From positions 1,426,001-1,490,000 of the forward strand of contig NC_014931.1 of NCBI RefSeq assembly GCF_000184745.1: a stretch of DNA of 64,000 nt, given 5' to 3'. The notes beneath the pieces were generated by a model. It did not search any database. It worked only from the letters and a program-made list of their open reading frames with translations, and was not told the DNA's origin. How positions within the stretch are numbered: the first letter of the stretch is position 1; each line of letters opens with the position of its first letter. Both the position numbers and the translations under genes were made by a program. The DNA is from Variovorax paradoxus EPS (GTDB lineage Bacteria > Pseudomonadota > Gammaproteobacteria > Burkholderiales > Burkholderiaceae_C). This document shows positions 24,391 through 34,833 of this stretch, in pieces.

Positions 24391-25647
24391 ATGCCATCGC
24401 GTCGCCAACTTCTGCAAGCCAGCGCACTGGCCTCCGGTCTCGGAGCCCTGGGTCTCACGACCTCTACTGTTCAGGCCGCGACCTCCGGCCCGGTCTACGC
24501 CTACGTCGGCACCTACAGCGACGGCGGCAAGCCGTGGCGCGGCGGGCGCGGGCTCGGCGTCCACCAGTTCGTGGTGGACGGCGCGACCGGTGCGCTCAAG
24601 CCCATTCCCGGCGCGCCGCCGGCCGTGGCCAGCACGGGCAGCGATGCCAAGCTGCGCAACCCCGCATCGCTCGCGCGGCACCCGAAGCTGCCGATGCTCT
24701 ACGCGGCCAACGAGTTCGAGGCCGGCTCCGTTTCCGCCTTCCGCATTGGAGCGAATGGCGCGCTGTCGTTCGTGGCCGAGATGGCCTGCGGCGGCAAGGA
24801 CCCGGCCTACGTCAGCGTGCATCCCGACGGGCGCTTTCTGTTCACCGCGAACTACGCGAGTGGCGATGTGAGCGTGATCGCGCTGCGCACCGACGGCGGC
24901 TTCGATCCGGACGTCGCCGCTGTCGTCTACAAGGACGCGGCCGCCTGCGGCGCCACGCCCTGCAAGCCCGGCGCTGACGTGGTGCCGGCCGCGGCCCGAT
25001 CGCACGAAGGCTTTGCCACGAGCGACCACGACGGCCCGCATGCACACATGGTGCACAGCGACCCGACCGGCAACTTCGTGCTGGTCGCGGACCTGGGGCT
25101 GGACCGCGTGATCTCGTACCGCTTCGACCGCATCACCGGCGTGCTGAGCCAGCCGAGCACCGTCGCGGTTTCGGAAAGCTCGGGCGCGCGCCACTTCGTC
25201 TTTCACCCGAACGGCAAGTGGTTCTACCTTGTGAACGAAGAAGCCTCGACCATCGCCCTCATGCGCTACGACGGCGCCACCGGCGTGCTCACGCTGGTGA
25301 GCGAAACCTCGGCGCTGCCGGCCGGCTTCAAGGGCACCAGCTACGCCTCGGGTATCCGCATGCTGCCGGACGGCCAGCACTTCGTGTCGCTCAACCGCCT
25401 GCACGATTCGATCTCGCTCTTCAGGATCGATGCCCGCACCGGCGCCCCCACGCTCGTGCGCGAGGAGTGGACGCGTGGCAACTACCCGCGCAGCTGCACG
25501 CTCGATCCGAGCGGGCGCTTTCTTTATGTGTGCCACAACAAGCAGGGCGACAACGTCACGGTGTTCCGCGTGAAGAAGGGCGACATCCAGTTCACCGGCC
25601 AGTACGTGGCCGTCGGCAGCGCGGCGGCCATCGAGTTCTCGTCGTGA
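24391..25647 (+). CDS. Lactonase-family seven-bladed beta-propeller, exported
   Basis: A 418-residue protein of the 6-phosphogluconolactonase (YbhE-type) beta-propeller family. A Tat-like signal (MPSRRQLLQASALASGLGAL) leads to a mature start near AATSGPVYAYVGTYSDGGKP. Repeated blades show motifs such as YAYVGTY, DHDGPHAHMV, DLGLDRVISYRFD, GARHFVFHPNGKWFY and GRFLYVCHNKQGDNV. Family members hydrolyse sugar lactones, but many are uncharacterised. Its place between the binding protein and permeases of the importer, with its stop overlapping the permease start, suggests periplasmic processing of the imported compound. Confidence 0.82.
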   Translation: MPSRRQLLQASALASGLGALGLTTSTVQAATSGPVYAYVGTYSDGGKPWRGGRGLGVHQFVVDGATGALKPIPGAPPAVASTGSDAKLRNPASLARHPKLPMLYAANEFEAGSVSAFRIGANGALSFVAEMACGGKDPAYVSVHPDGRFLFTANYASGDVSVIALRTDGGFDPDVAAVVYKDAAACGATPCKPGADVVPAAARSHEGFATSDHDGPHAHMVHSDPTGNFVLVADLGLDRVISYRFDRITGVLSQPSTVAVSESSGARHFVFHPNGKWFYLVNEEASTIALMRYDGATGVLTLVSETSALPAGFKGTSYASGIRMLPDGQHFVSLNRLHDSISLFRIDARTGAPTLVREEWTRGNYPRSCTLDPSGRFLYVCHNKQGDNVTVFRVKKGDIQFTGQYVAVGSAAAIEFSS

Positions 25648-26609
25648 TGATGAAGATGAAGAGCGCTTCGCTCCGCTACATCGCCTCCCGCGCAGGCGGC
25701 ATGCTCATCGTGCTCGCCATCGTGGCGGTGCTGGTCTTCGTGCTCACGCGCGCCGCATCGGGCGACCCGGTCTCGGTGCTGCTGGGCGACCAGGCCACGG
25801 CCGCCGACATCGCGCGCGTGCAGAAGGACTACGGCCTCGACAAACCGCTGCCCGTGCAGTTCGGCTACTGGCTGCGCGAAGTGCTGCAGGGCAACCTGGG
25901 CACCTCGATCTTTCTGCAGCGCCCGGTGACACAGGCGCTTTGGGAGCGCGCCGAGCCCACCACGCTGCTCGCGCTCATGGCCGTGGCCATCGCGGCGCTG
26001 ATCGGCGTTCCTTGTGGCATCGTCTCGGCGGTGTTCCGAGGGCGGGTGGTCGACCAGCTCTTCACCGGCATCGCGATGCTCGGGGCGAGCATTCCGAGCT
26101 TCTGGCTGGGCATCGTGCTGATCCAGATCTTCGCGGTGTCGTTCGGCTGGTTCCCGGTGTCGGGCTACGGCGCGCCCGATGCGCCATTCATGGAGCGGCT
26201 GCATGCGCTGGTACTGCCCGCGACGGTGCTGGGCCTGTTGAACTCGGCGCTCATCATCCGCTTCACGCGGGCCTCGATGCTCGATGTGCTCGGTGAAGAC
26301 TATGTGCGCACCGCGCGCTCCAAGGGCCTCTCCGAAAGCAAGGTGGTGCTCAAGCACGCGCTGCGCAATGCGCTGGTGCCCATCGTCACGGTGATCGGCC
26401 TGACGGTCGCGCTGATGATCGGCGGCGCCGTCATCACCGAGACGGTGTTCGGCCTGCCCGGCGTCGGCAACCTCGTGGTGAGCGCGGTGCTGCGGCGCGA
26501 CTACCCCGTGATCCAGGGGGCGCTGCTCGTGATCGCCGCGATCTACGTGCTCATCAATTTCTCGATCGACCTGCTCTACGCCGTCGTCGATCCTCGCGTG
26601 AAGGTCTGA
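25647..26609 (+). CDS. ABC transporter permease (DppB type)
   Basis: A 320-residue inner-membrane permease of the peptide/nickel family. About six helices are visible; the N-terminal helix (GGMLIVLAIVAVLVFVLTRA) is followed by the conserved GDP segment, and the EAA loop reads DYVRTARSKGLSESKVVLKH. It ends LLYAVVDPRVKV as in DppB. Its ATG shares its A with the stop codon of the lactonase gene. It forms the channel with the next gene product. Confidence 0.93.
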   Translation: MMKMKSASLRYIASRAGGMLIVLAIVAVLVFVLTRAASGDPVSVLLGDQATAADIARVQKDYGLDKPLPVQFGYWLREVLQGNLGTSIFLQRPVTQALWERAEPTTLLALMAVAIAALIGVPCGIVSAVFRGRVVDQLFTGIAMLGASIPSFWLGIVLIQIFAVSFGWFPVSGYGAPDAPFMERLHALVLPATVLGLLNSALIIRFTRASMLDVLGEDYVRTARSKGLSESKVVLKHALRNALVPIVTVIGLTVALMIGGAVITETVFGLPGVGNLVVSAVLRRDYPVIQGALLVIAAIYVLINFSIDLLYAVVDPRVKV

Positions 26610-26612
26610 GCC

Positions 26613-27451
26613 GTGCAGATGCCCCGAATGCTCCGCCAACTGATGCACCGCCGCATCGTGATGGTCTCCGCGCTGGTGCTGCTGGTGATTGCCGTGCTCG
26701 CCATCGGCGCGCCGCTGTTCGCCTCCATCGACCCCAACGACACCGCAGTGCTCGACCGCCTGAAGGCGCCGAGCGCCGAACACCTGCTGGGCACCGACGA
26801 GCTCGGCCGCGACCTCTATTCGCGCATCGTGCATGGCGCGCGCTACTCGCTCGCCATCGCGGCGCTCACTGCGCTGGGCTCGGTTATCGCCGGCACGGTG
26901 CTGGGCCTCATGGCCGGTTTCTTCCGGCGGCTCGACACGCCGCTCATGCGCGTGGTCGACGCAATGATGTCCTTCCCCGACATCCTGCTGGCCATCGCAC
27001 TTGTGGCGATCCTCGGGCCGTCGCTCATGAACACCGTGCTCGCGCTGGTGCTGGTCTACACGCCGCGCGTGGCGCGGGTGGTGCGGGCCTCCACGCTGGT
27101 GGTGCGGGAGCTGCTGTTCGTCGAGGCGGTGCGCGCGCTGGGCGTTCGCACCTCGCGCATCCTGTGGCGGCACATCTTGCCGAACCTGATGTCGCCCATC
27201 CTCGTGCAGGTGTCGTTCATCTTCGCCTACGCCATCCTGGCCGAGGCGGGCCTGTCGTTCCTCGGCGTCGGCGTGCCGCCCGAGATCCCGACCTGGGGCA
27301 CCATGGTCGCGGGCAGCCAGCAGTACGCGCACCAGGCCTTCTGGGTGGTGCTGTTCCCGGGGCTCGCGATCATCTTCACGGCGCTCTCGCTGCAGCTGCT
27401 GGGCGACGGCGTGCGCGACCTGCTCGACCCCAAGCTCAAGAAGACCTCGTG

Positions 27452-27452
<1 letters not shown>
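26613..27452 (+). CDS. ABC transporter permease (DppC type)
   Basis: The second permease of the importer, 279 residues. Typical DppC features are the N-terminal helix (MVSALVLLVIAVLAIGAPLF), HLLGTDELGRDLYSRIVHGA, and the EAA loop FVEAVRALGVRTSRILWRHI. The likely start is GTG at 26613, three bases after the previous stop; ATG at 26619 is an alternative. Its stop overlaps the start of the first ATPase gene. Confidence 0.93.
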
Positions 27453-28498
<1,046 letters not shown>

Positions 28499-28520
28499 CA
28501 AGCGCGCTGCCTGGCGTTTT

Positions 28521-28636
28521 GCTCCTTCCCCTTCCGGGGGAAGGCTGGGATGGGGGCAAGCGGCGTTCGTTCGGCGCAGTGCTTCATCCAGTGCCGTCGT
28601 GCCCCCACCCCCACCCTCCCCCGGAAGGGGAGGGAG
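28521..28636. repeat. Palindromic intergenic repeat, copy 2
   Basis: A 116-base element inside the importer operon, between the two ATPase genes. It begins GCTCCTTCCCCTTCCGGGGG and ends CCCCCGGAAGGGGAGGGAG. Its core (GGCGTTCGTTCGGCGCAGTG and following) is almost identical to the copy at 49339, implying recent duplication. Confidence 0.92.
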
Positions 28637-28655
28637 CCAAAACCACAAGCCCACG

Positions 28656-29642
28656 ATGACCGCCGTTTCTTCTTCCTCTCCCCTCATCGAAGTCCGCGGC
28701 CTGAAGAAATACTTCGGCAGCAGCGACCGCCCCGTGCGCGCGGTCGACGACGTGTCGTTCGCCATCCAGCCCGGCGAGACGCTGGGGCTGGTTGGAGAAT
28801 CAGGCTCGGGCAAGAGCACCATCGGCCGCACCGTGCTGCGCCTGGTCGAGCGCACCGAGGGCCAGGTGCTCTACCGCGGCGACGACATCGGCGCGCTCTC
28901 GGGCGAGCGCATGCGGAAGCTCCGCAGCAAGCTGCAGATCATTTTTCAGGACCCGTACGCGAGCCTGAATCCGAAGATGCGCATCAGCGCGATCCTTGGC
29001 GAGGCGCTGTCGACGCACGGGCTGCACAAAGGGGCAGCGGCGCGCGACAAGCGCATCGCCGAACTGCTGGAGACCGTCGGCTTGCGCGCCGAGCATGCGA
29101 GCCGGTTTCCGCACGAGTTCTCGGGCGGGCAGCGCCAGCGCATCGGCGTGGCGCGCGCGCTCGCGGTCGAGCCGGAGTTCATCGTGGCCGACGAGCCGCT
29201 GTCCGCACTCGACGTATCGATCCAGTCGCAGGTCATCAACCTGCTGGCGGACCTGCGCGAGCGCCTGGGTTTGACCATGCTCTTCATCTCGCACGATCTC
29301 GATGTGGTCGAGTACCTGTGCGACCGCGTGGTGGTGTTGTACCTGGGCAAGGTGATGGAAGTGGCCGAGACCGACGAGCTCTTCGCGCGGCCTTCGCACC
29401 CCTACACCCAGGCGCTTCTGGCCGCGAGCCCGAAGCCCGATCCGACGCTCGCGACCGAACGCATCGCGCTCAAGGGCGACATCCCCAGCCCCATCTCTCC
29501 CCCTTCGGGCTGCGTGTTCCGCACGCGCTGCCCGCACGCCATCGAGGCCTGCGCGCAGACCGTGCCGCCGCTCGAAGAAATTTCTCCCGGACACTACAGC
29601 GCCTGCATCCGCAAGGAACTGCTCTCCAACATCGCCGCATGA
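28656..29642 (+). CDS. ABC transporter ATP-binding protein (DppF type)
   Basis: The second ATPase, 328 residues, pairing with the DppD-type subunit. Walker A is GESGSGKST, the Q-loop region IIFQDPYASLNPKMRIS, the signature FSGGQRQRIGVARAL and Walker B FIVADEPLSALD. The C-terminal Cys motif is CVFRTRCPHAIEAC. The ATG at 28656 begins right after the repeat element, so its ribosome site (GGAGGGAG region) is partly supplied by the repeat end. Its end overlaps the next start. Confidence 0.94.
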   Translation: MTAVSSSSPLIEVRGLKKYFGSSDRPVRAVDDVSFAIQPGETLGLVGESGSGKSTIGRTVLRLVERTEGQVLYRGDDIGALSGERMRKLRSKLQIIFQDPYASLNPKMRISAILGEALSTHGLHKGAAARDKRIAELLETVGLRAEHASRFPHEFSGGQRQRIGVARALAVEPEFIVADEPLSALDVSIQSQVINLLADLRERLGLTMLFISHDLDVVEYLCDRVVVLYLGKVMEVAETDELFARPSHPYTQALLAASPKPDPTLATERIALKGDIPSPISPPSGCVFRTRCPHAIEACAQTVPPLEEISPGHYSACIRKELLSNIAA

Positions 29643-30964
29643 CGACCATGACAGACACCGCCGCAACCTCCGCTATCAAAGCCAACTTCACCGACCCGCT
29701 GCTCGGCAGCAACTTCAAGGGCTACCCGCGCACCCAGCCGCCGCGCCTGCGCAGCGAAGTCGGTGCCGCTGGCTGGAACGTGCTGGCCGGCGACCTGCCG
29801 CTGCCGCTGGCAATGCTCAAGCGCGAGGCGCTGGAGCACAACCTCGCGTGGATGCAGTCGCGGGTGCGCGAGTGGGGCATCGACCTTGCGCCGCACGGCA
29901 AGACGACCATGTCGCCGCAGCTCTTCCAGCGTCAGCTCGATGCGGGCGCGTGGGGGCTGACCTTCGCCACTGTCACGCAATTGGCCGTGGGCGTGGCGGC
30001 CGGGGCGCGCCGCACGCTCATTGCGAATCAGGTGGTGAGCGATGAAGACCTGGCGGGCATCCAGCTGCTGTTGAGTGCGAATGCGGGTCTGCGCATCGTG
30101 TTCCTGGTCGATTCGCTCGCGCAGCTCGCGCTCATCGAAGACTGGGCCAAGCGCCACACCGCGAGCGTGCCCTTCGAAGTGATGATCGAGATCGGCGTCG
30201 AAGGCGCGCGCACCGGCTGCCGCACGCACGAAGAGGCCGTGACACTCGCCACGCGCCTGCGCGCAAGCGAGAAGGTCAAGCTCGTCGGCATCGAGACCTA
30301 CGAAGGGCAGGGCGCCACCGGCGTCAGCGAGCCCGACACCGCATATGCGAACACGCTGATGGACCGCGTCGAAGCCATCGCGCGTCACTGCGACACGCAG
30401 AAGCTCTTCGAGACCGACGAGGTGCTGGTATCGGCCGGCGGCTCGGCGATCTTCGACCTCGTGGCCGGGCGCCTGAAGCCCGCGTTAGGTTCTCCGGTGC
30501 GGGGCTTGCTGCGCTCGGGCTGCTACGTCACGCACGACCACGGCTTCTACAAGCGCATGGTCAGCGCGGTGGACGAGCGCCTGGGTTGCGACTGCGGCGA
30601 AAGCCTGCGCCCCGCCATGGAAGTCTGGGCCACGGTGCAATCGCGCCCCGAGCCGGGCCTTGCGATCCTTGCCGTGGGCAAGCGCGACATCTCGTTCGAT
30701 CTCTCGATGCCCGTGCCCATCGGACGCGCGGCACGCGGGGCGCGCGAAGCAGAGGCCGTGCCCGCCGGTTGGAAGATCACCGCACTCAACGACCAGCACG
30801 CGTACCTGCGCTGGGATGCGAACGAGGAAGCGGAGGCGCCCAAGGTCGGCGACCGCGTCGGCCTCGGCATCTCGCACCCCTGCACCACCTTCGACAAATG
30901 GCACTGGATGCCCATCGTCGAGAACGACTACCGCGTGAGCGACGCCGTCGCCATGCATTTCTGA
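29639..30964 (+). CDS. D-serine-dehydratase-like PLP amino acid deaminase
   Basis: A 441-residue fold-III PLP enzyme with an alanine-racemase-type N-terminal barrel. The PLP Lys lies in APHGKTTMSPQLFQ. The C-terminal D-serine-dehydratase-like domain keeps the Zn-binding HxC in GISHPCTTFDKWHW. Relatives remove ammonia from D-serine or D-threonine, or cleave beta-hydroxy D-amino acids, passing through an enamine. The gene overlaps the ATPase stop by four bases and is followed by rpiR-like and deacylase genes, consistent with use of D-amino acids released after import. Exact substrate is unknown. Confidence 0.88.
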   Translation: MTTMTDTAATSAIKANFTDPLLGSNFKGYPRTQPPRLRSEVGAAGWNVLAGDLPLPLAMLKREALEHNLAWMQSRVREWGIDLAPHGKTTMSPQLFQRQLDAGAWGLTFATVTQLAVGVAAGARRTLIANQVVSDEDLAGIQLLLSANAGLRIVFLVDSLAQLALIEDWAKRHTASVPFEVMIEIGVEGARTGCRTHEEAVTLATRLRASEKVKLVGIETYEGQGATGVSEPDTAYANTLMDRVEAIARHCDTQKLFETDEVLVSAGGSAIFDLVAGRLKPALGSPVRGLLRSGCYVTHDHGFYKRMVSAVDERLGCDCGESLRPAMEVWATVQSRPEPGLAILAVGKRDISFDLSMPVPIGRAARGAREAEAVPAGWKITALNDQHAYLRWDANEEAEAPKVGDRVGLGISHPCTTFDKWHWMPIVENDYRVSDAVAMHF

Positions 30965-30974
30965 AATCGCAACG

Positions 30975-31892
30975 ATGACCACCTCCCTGCTCCGGAAGAT
31001 CGCGGAGATCCGCAGCGGTGCCCCGGCCACGCGGCGCGCGATTCTCGACCTGATCCTCGAAGACCCCGACCGCGTGCTGGAAGAGAGCTTCGAGCAACTG
31101 GCCGAGCGCTCGCGCAGCTCGGTGCCGACCATCATGCGCACCTGCCGCGACCTGGGCTTTGCAGGCCTGCGCGAATTCAAGCTCGCGCTCGCGCAGGAGC
31201 TGGCGCTCGGCGGCTCGCCGCTGCACCGCCGCGTCAACATCGAGGACGCGGCCGACGAAGTGGTCGGCAAGATCGCGCGCAGCGCCGCGGCTTCTGTCTC
31301 GGGCGTGCGCGGCCAGCTCGACATGCAGGTGCTCGACGGCGCCGTGGCGGCCATCGCGGCCGCGCCGCACGTGGACCTGTACGGTGCAGGCGCCACCTCG
31401 TGGTTCATGGCCAACGATCTGCAGGCGCGGCTCTTCCGCCTCGGCCTTTCGGCGAACGCATGGGCCGACTACCACCTGCAGCAAGTCGCCGGCGCGGCGC
31501 AGCGGCCGGGCGGCGTGGTCATCGCCATCTCGCACGTCGGCGGCATGCCCTCGCTGCTCGACGCGGTGGACATCGCGCGCGGGCAGGGCGCCAAGGTGGT
31601 CGCGCTCACGCGGCCCGGCACGGCGCTCGCGGCGAAGGCCGACTTTTTGCTGGGCCTCTCCGTGCCCGACGATGCGGTGATGCACGTGGGCATCGATGCC
31701 TATCTCACGCACCTCACCGCCATCGAGATTCTCACGGTGCTGGTCGCGCAACGCCGCGGCGAGCCCGCCGTGCAGCGCCTGCAGCGCGCACGCGAAGCCT
31801 TCCAGCGCCATGGCATCGACGCGACCACGCACCCGCTGCAAAGCTGGGACGGCGGCGGCATCAATGACGAAAAAGGAGGACGCGCATCGTGA
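30975..31892 (+). CDS. RpiR/MurR-family transcriptional regulator
   Basis: A 305-residue regulator. The N-terminal HTH-6 domain (RRAILDLILEDPDRVLEESF, then SRSSVPTIMRTCRDLGFAG) binds DNA, and the C-terminal SIS domain (VDLYGAGATSWFMANDLQAR, VVIAISHVGGMPSLLD) binds a sugar phosphate or other effector. Relatives control sugar or amino-sugar operons. It lies inside the D-amino-acid operon and overlaps the deacylase start by four bases. It is the obvious candidate to bind the dyads at 22660-22699. Confidence 0.9.
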   Translation: MTTSLLRKIAEIRSGAPATRRAILDLILEDPDRVLEESFEQLAERSRSSVPTIMRTCRDLGFAGLREFKLALAQELALGGSPLHRRVNIEDAADEVVGKIARSAAASVSGVRGQLDMQVLDGAVAAIAAAPHVDLYGAGATSWFMANDLQARLFRLGLSANAWADYHLQQVAGAAQRPGGVVIAISHVGGMPSLLDAVDIARGQGAKVVALTRPGTALAAKADFLLGLSVPDDAVMHVGIDAYLTHLTAIEILTVLVAQRRGEPAVQRLQRAREAFQRHGIDATTHPLQSWDGGGINDEKGGRAS

Positions 31893-33367
31893 GCGACCCC
31901 CAAGCCGTGAAAGCCGTATTGCTCGAAGCCGGCCTCGTGGTCGACGGTTCGGGTGGACCCTCGTGGCCCGGCGACGTGCTGCTGCAGGGCGACCGCATCC
32001 TCGCGCTCGGCGAGGGCCTGCGCGGGCGCTTGCCCGAAGGGCTCACGCTCGCCGACGTCGAGGTGATCGACTGCAGCGCCAAGGTCATCGCGCCCGGCTT
32101 CATCGACGCGCACACGCACGACGATGCGATCGTGCTGCGCGATCCGCTGTGCCTGCCCAAGGTGTCGCAGGGCATCACCACCGTGGTGACGGGCAACTGC
32201 GGCATCTCGCTCGCGCCGTACCGCACGCCGCAATCCCAACCGCCGCTCACGCTGCTGGGCGCCGATTCTTTCAAGCACGCGACGATGGCCGAGTACCGCG
32301 CCGCCGTCGATGCGACGCAGCCCGCGCTCAATGTGGCCGCGCTCGTGGGCCACACCACGCTGCGCTTCGCGACGATGCAGGCGCTCGACCGACCCGCGAG
32401 TGGCGATGAATTGGCGCACATGGAATCGCTGCTCGACAGTTGCATGGCAGACGGTGCGCACGGCATGTCGTCAGGCCTGTTCTATGAAGAGGCCTTCGCT
32501 GCGCCGGCAGAGGAAGTGACCGCGCTCGCGCGTGTCGTCGCGCGCTACGGGGGCGTGTACGCCACGCACCTGCGCAGCGAGATGCAGCAGATCATCGAGG
32601 CGCTGCACGAGGCTGGCGACTCGGCTTTCAACGCGGGCGTGCCGCTGGTCATCTCGCACCACAAGTGCGCCGGCCCCGCGAACTGGGGCCGCACGAAAGA
32701 GACGCTGCCGCTGATCGAATCGCTCGCGCAGCGCCAGCAGATCGCGATGGACGTGTACCCCTACGTGGCCGGCTCCACCGTGCTGCGCGAAGACCTGGTG
32801 GATGGCGTCATCGACGTGCTGCTCACTTGGTCCGATCCGCATCCCGAGATGACAGGTCGGCTGCTCTCCGACATCGCGCGCGAATGGGGAACCACCGAGC
32901 AGGAGGCGTGCGTGCGGCTGAAGCCCGGCGGCGCCTGCTACTTCCAGATGCAGGAAGAAGACGTGGAGCGTGTCATCGCACACCCGCTCACGATGATCGG
33001 CAGCGACGGCCTGCCGCACGACCGCCATCCGCATCCGCGCCTGTGGGGTGCGTTCCCCCGCGTGTTCGCGCGCTACTGGCGCCAGCGTCGCCTGTTCACG
33101 CTGGAGCAGGCCGTTCACAAGATGACCGGCATGACCGCGCGCAACCTGCGCATCGCCGACCGCGGCCTGCTGCGCGTCGGCACGATGGCCGACGTGGTGG
33201 TGTTCGACCCCGAGACCATCGCCGACACCGCCACCTACGACAAGCCGCACGGCGTGAGCCTGGGCGTGGAGCGGGTGTTCGTAAACGGCGTGCTGGCGTA
33301 TCGCGGCGGCGAGGGCGAAGCCCGCGTGCTTGCGCGCGCGGGGCGGATGCTCACGCGCGGAAGCTAG
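31889..33367 (+). CDS. N-acyl-D-amino-acid deacylase (amidohydrolase family)
   Basis: A 492-residue metal-dependent hydrolase that releases D-amino acids from N-acyl-D-amino acids. The amidohydrolase metal motif is APGFIDAHTHDDAIV, with NCGISLAP, THLRSEMQQIIEAL, the HH of VISHHKCAGP, DVYPYVAGST and MIGSDGLPHDRHPHPR (the catalytic Asp region). The C-terminus carries the usual GTMADVVVFDPETI. The GTG start overlaps the regulator's TGA. Together with the PLP deaminase it makes a two-step route: deacylate, then deaminate. Confidence 0.93.
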   Translation: MSDPQAVKAVLLEAGLVVDGSGGPSWPGDVLLQGDRILALGEGLRGRLPEGLTLADVEVIDCSAKVIAPGFIDAHTHDDAIVLRDPLCLPKVSQGITTVVTGNCGISLAPYRTPQSQPPLTLLGADSFKHATMAEYRAAVDATQPALNVAALVGHTTLRFATMQALDRPASGDELAHMESLLDSCMADGAHGMSSGLFYEEAFAAPAEEVTALARVVARYGGVYATHLRSEMQQIIEALHEAGDSAFNAGVPLVISHHKCAGPANWGRTKETLPLIESLAQRQQIAMDVYPYVAGSTVLREDLVDGVIDVLLTWSDPHPEMTGRLLSDIAREWGTTEQEACVRLKPGGACYFQMQEEDVERVIAHPLTMIGSDGLPHDRHPHPRLWGAFPRVFARYWRQRRLFTLEQAVHKMTGMTARNLRIADRGLLRVGTMADVVVFDPETIADTATYDKPHGVSLGVERVFVNGVLAYRGGEGEARVLARAGRMLTRGS

Positions 33368-33549
33368 CCGCCAAAGCGCTCAAGCTCGACGCCGTATTCC
33401 TCTTTGCCGATGACCTTGTAGGTGCGCGTCATTGGCATTGGACGTTCCTGGTAGTCGGTGTCGATTCGACTGCTGCATCGCATAGCAGCTCCCAACCCGG
33501 GCAGCGCGAGCACCATCGGAGCGCAACAGAGGATGGCGCGCTCTTTCAT
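33364..33549 (-). CDS. Hypothetical small exported protein
   Basis: A 61-residue ORF on the minus strand. The start ATG at 33549 has GGAGAGAAGGGG upstream. The N-terminus looks like a short signal peptide (KERAILCCAPMVLALPGLGA) and the rest is polar, ending KVIGKEEYGVELERFGG. Its stop overlaps that of the deacylase by four bases in convergent orientation. I recognise no family. Support is the start signal and signal-like N-terminus only. Confidence 0.45.
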   Translation of the reverse strand: MKERAILCCAPMVLALPGLGAAMRCSSRIDTDYQERPMPMTRTYKVIGKEEYGVELERFGG

Positions 33550-33783
33550 GCCGGCAGCCCCTTCTCTCCAGGCGTGTTGCACGAAAAGCTGTAGACGGGG
33601 CATTCCTGGCCGTATATCACCGCGGTCATGGGCCCGTGACAGCGTGCGGCGGTCGCACAGATCCTGATCGACCGTATCGGGGGGACGCCGCGTCGCTTGC
33701 AAGCGACGGCAACCAGGATTTTTCATACAGCGCATTCAATTCCGTCTGATAGGATGACCCGATTTTTTAATAGGAGGTAGGGC

Positions 33784-34566
33784 GTGAAGATTTCAAATGG
33801 TTCGGCTACTAAATGCGCATTCATTTTTGCCGCTGTGACAGTCCTTTCAGGGTGCGTTGCTTATCCTAACGTCGAGAAAATTAACGCTGATTTCGGCGGC
33901 TATCTGAATTCGGAATACAGCATTTCCTACCCGTCTGCAGCTTTGCGAGCAAAATTGACGGAGGTTAATCTGAAGCCAAAACCTGGAATTAAAGAGTTTT
34001 CGATGAAAATGAATTTAAGTCAGGCTGGTATTGGAGAGCAGACCCCTAAGGTCAGTCCTTTCGATGTGCGATTCACGAATCTTGGTAATGGCTTTTATCG
34101 CGAGGTCCGTGAGCTTCGAAATAATGACTTTCTCACGGCGCGATTTGTGTATTTGACGTGGGCTGGGCTCTTGCAGTTGAAGAGCGACACAATCGTCAGT
34201 GGGGACACTTTCCCGGTGCCATACCAAGAAGTTAAGGATGTGGCGCAATTTAAGTTTGACCCGGTAAATATGAAAGTCGGGGATAAATTGGTTTTCGAAA
34301 CAAAGCTGGGCAATCGTCCTCAAGCTTTTAACTTCATAACTGAAAAATCCGAATGCATTGCTGAAAAAATAGCGCCTGCAGCCAGCTTGCAAAAGAATTT
34401 TTCTGGGAATGGCGTGTGGTTGGCGTGCACTAGCAAGAACGACAGAGGCTTCGATTCCAAGAAAAAATCGGTCTACCTGATCGACTACGCTCTTGCGATT
34501 CCCCTCGAGTTCAAATCGCCTACAAGAACTCAAGAGTACGAAATTACCGGATTTACGGCGCAATAA
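33784..34566 (+). CDS. Hypothetical lipoprotein, A/T-rich
   Basis: A 260-residue protein with a lipoprotein signal: KCAFIFAAVTVLSGC ends in a lipobox (LSGC), so it is probably anchored to a membrane by its Cys. The mature part is mixed polar and beta-like with no domain I recognise. The GTG start follows a near-perfect AGGAGG. Base composition is far lower in GC than all neighbours, with many AAT, AAA and TTT codons, which suggests recent acquisition. No mobility gene is adjacent. Confidence 0.75.
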   Translation: MKISNGSATKCAFIFAAVTVLSGCVAYPNVEKINADFGGYLNSEYSISYPSAALRAKLTEVNLKPKPGIKEFSMKMNLSQAGIGEQTPKVSPFDVRFTNLGNGFYREVRELRNNDFLTARFVYLTWAGLLQLKSDTIVSGDTFPVPYQEVKDVAQFKFDPVNMKVGDKLVFETKLGNRPQAFNFITEKSECIAEKIAPAASLQKNFSGNGVWLACTSKNDRGFDSKKKSVYLIDYALAIPLEFKSPTRTQEYEITGFTAQ

Positions 34567-34667
34567 AGCCAAGCGAAGGTATCGCATCGTCGCGTTTTGT
34601 CGGTGGCGGAGCATCCCAACGCGCCGGGCGCGCTTTGTTTCTGGTGTGCGTTCGCTCATGGCCGGGT

Positions 34668-34698
34668 CAAGCCGCCTTGAGCGGGGCGGGCTTTTTGA
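34668..34698 (+). terminator. Possible rho-independent terminator
   Basis: TCAAGCCGCC and GGCGGGCTTTTTGA form an imperfect stem around a short loop with a T run, about 100 bases after the lipoprotein gene. The stem has one bulged G. Confidence 0.45.
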
Positions 34699-34833
34699 AG
34701 GGCCGCTGGTTGATGTTCCTGCTGAAGAACGTGCCGATGGAGTCTGCCGCCAAGAGGTCTGCATGCAGCTTCGCGTCGACGTTCGGGTACTGATAGACCG
34801 TGCCGGACCCGCAGGTGAGGTCACGGCTAGCCG

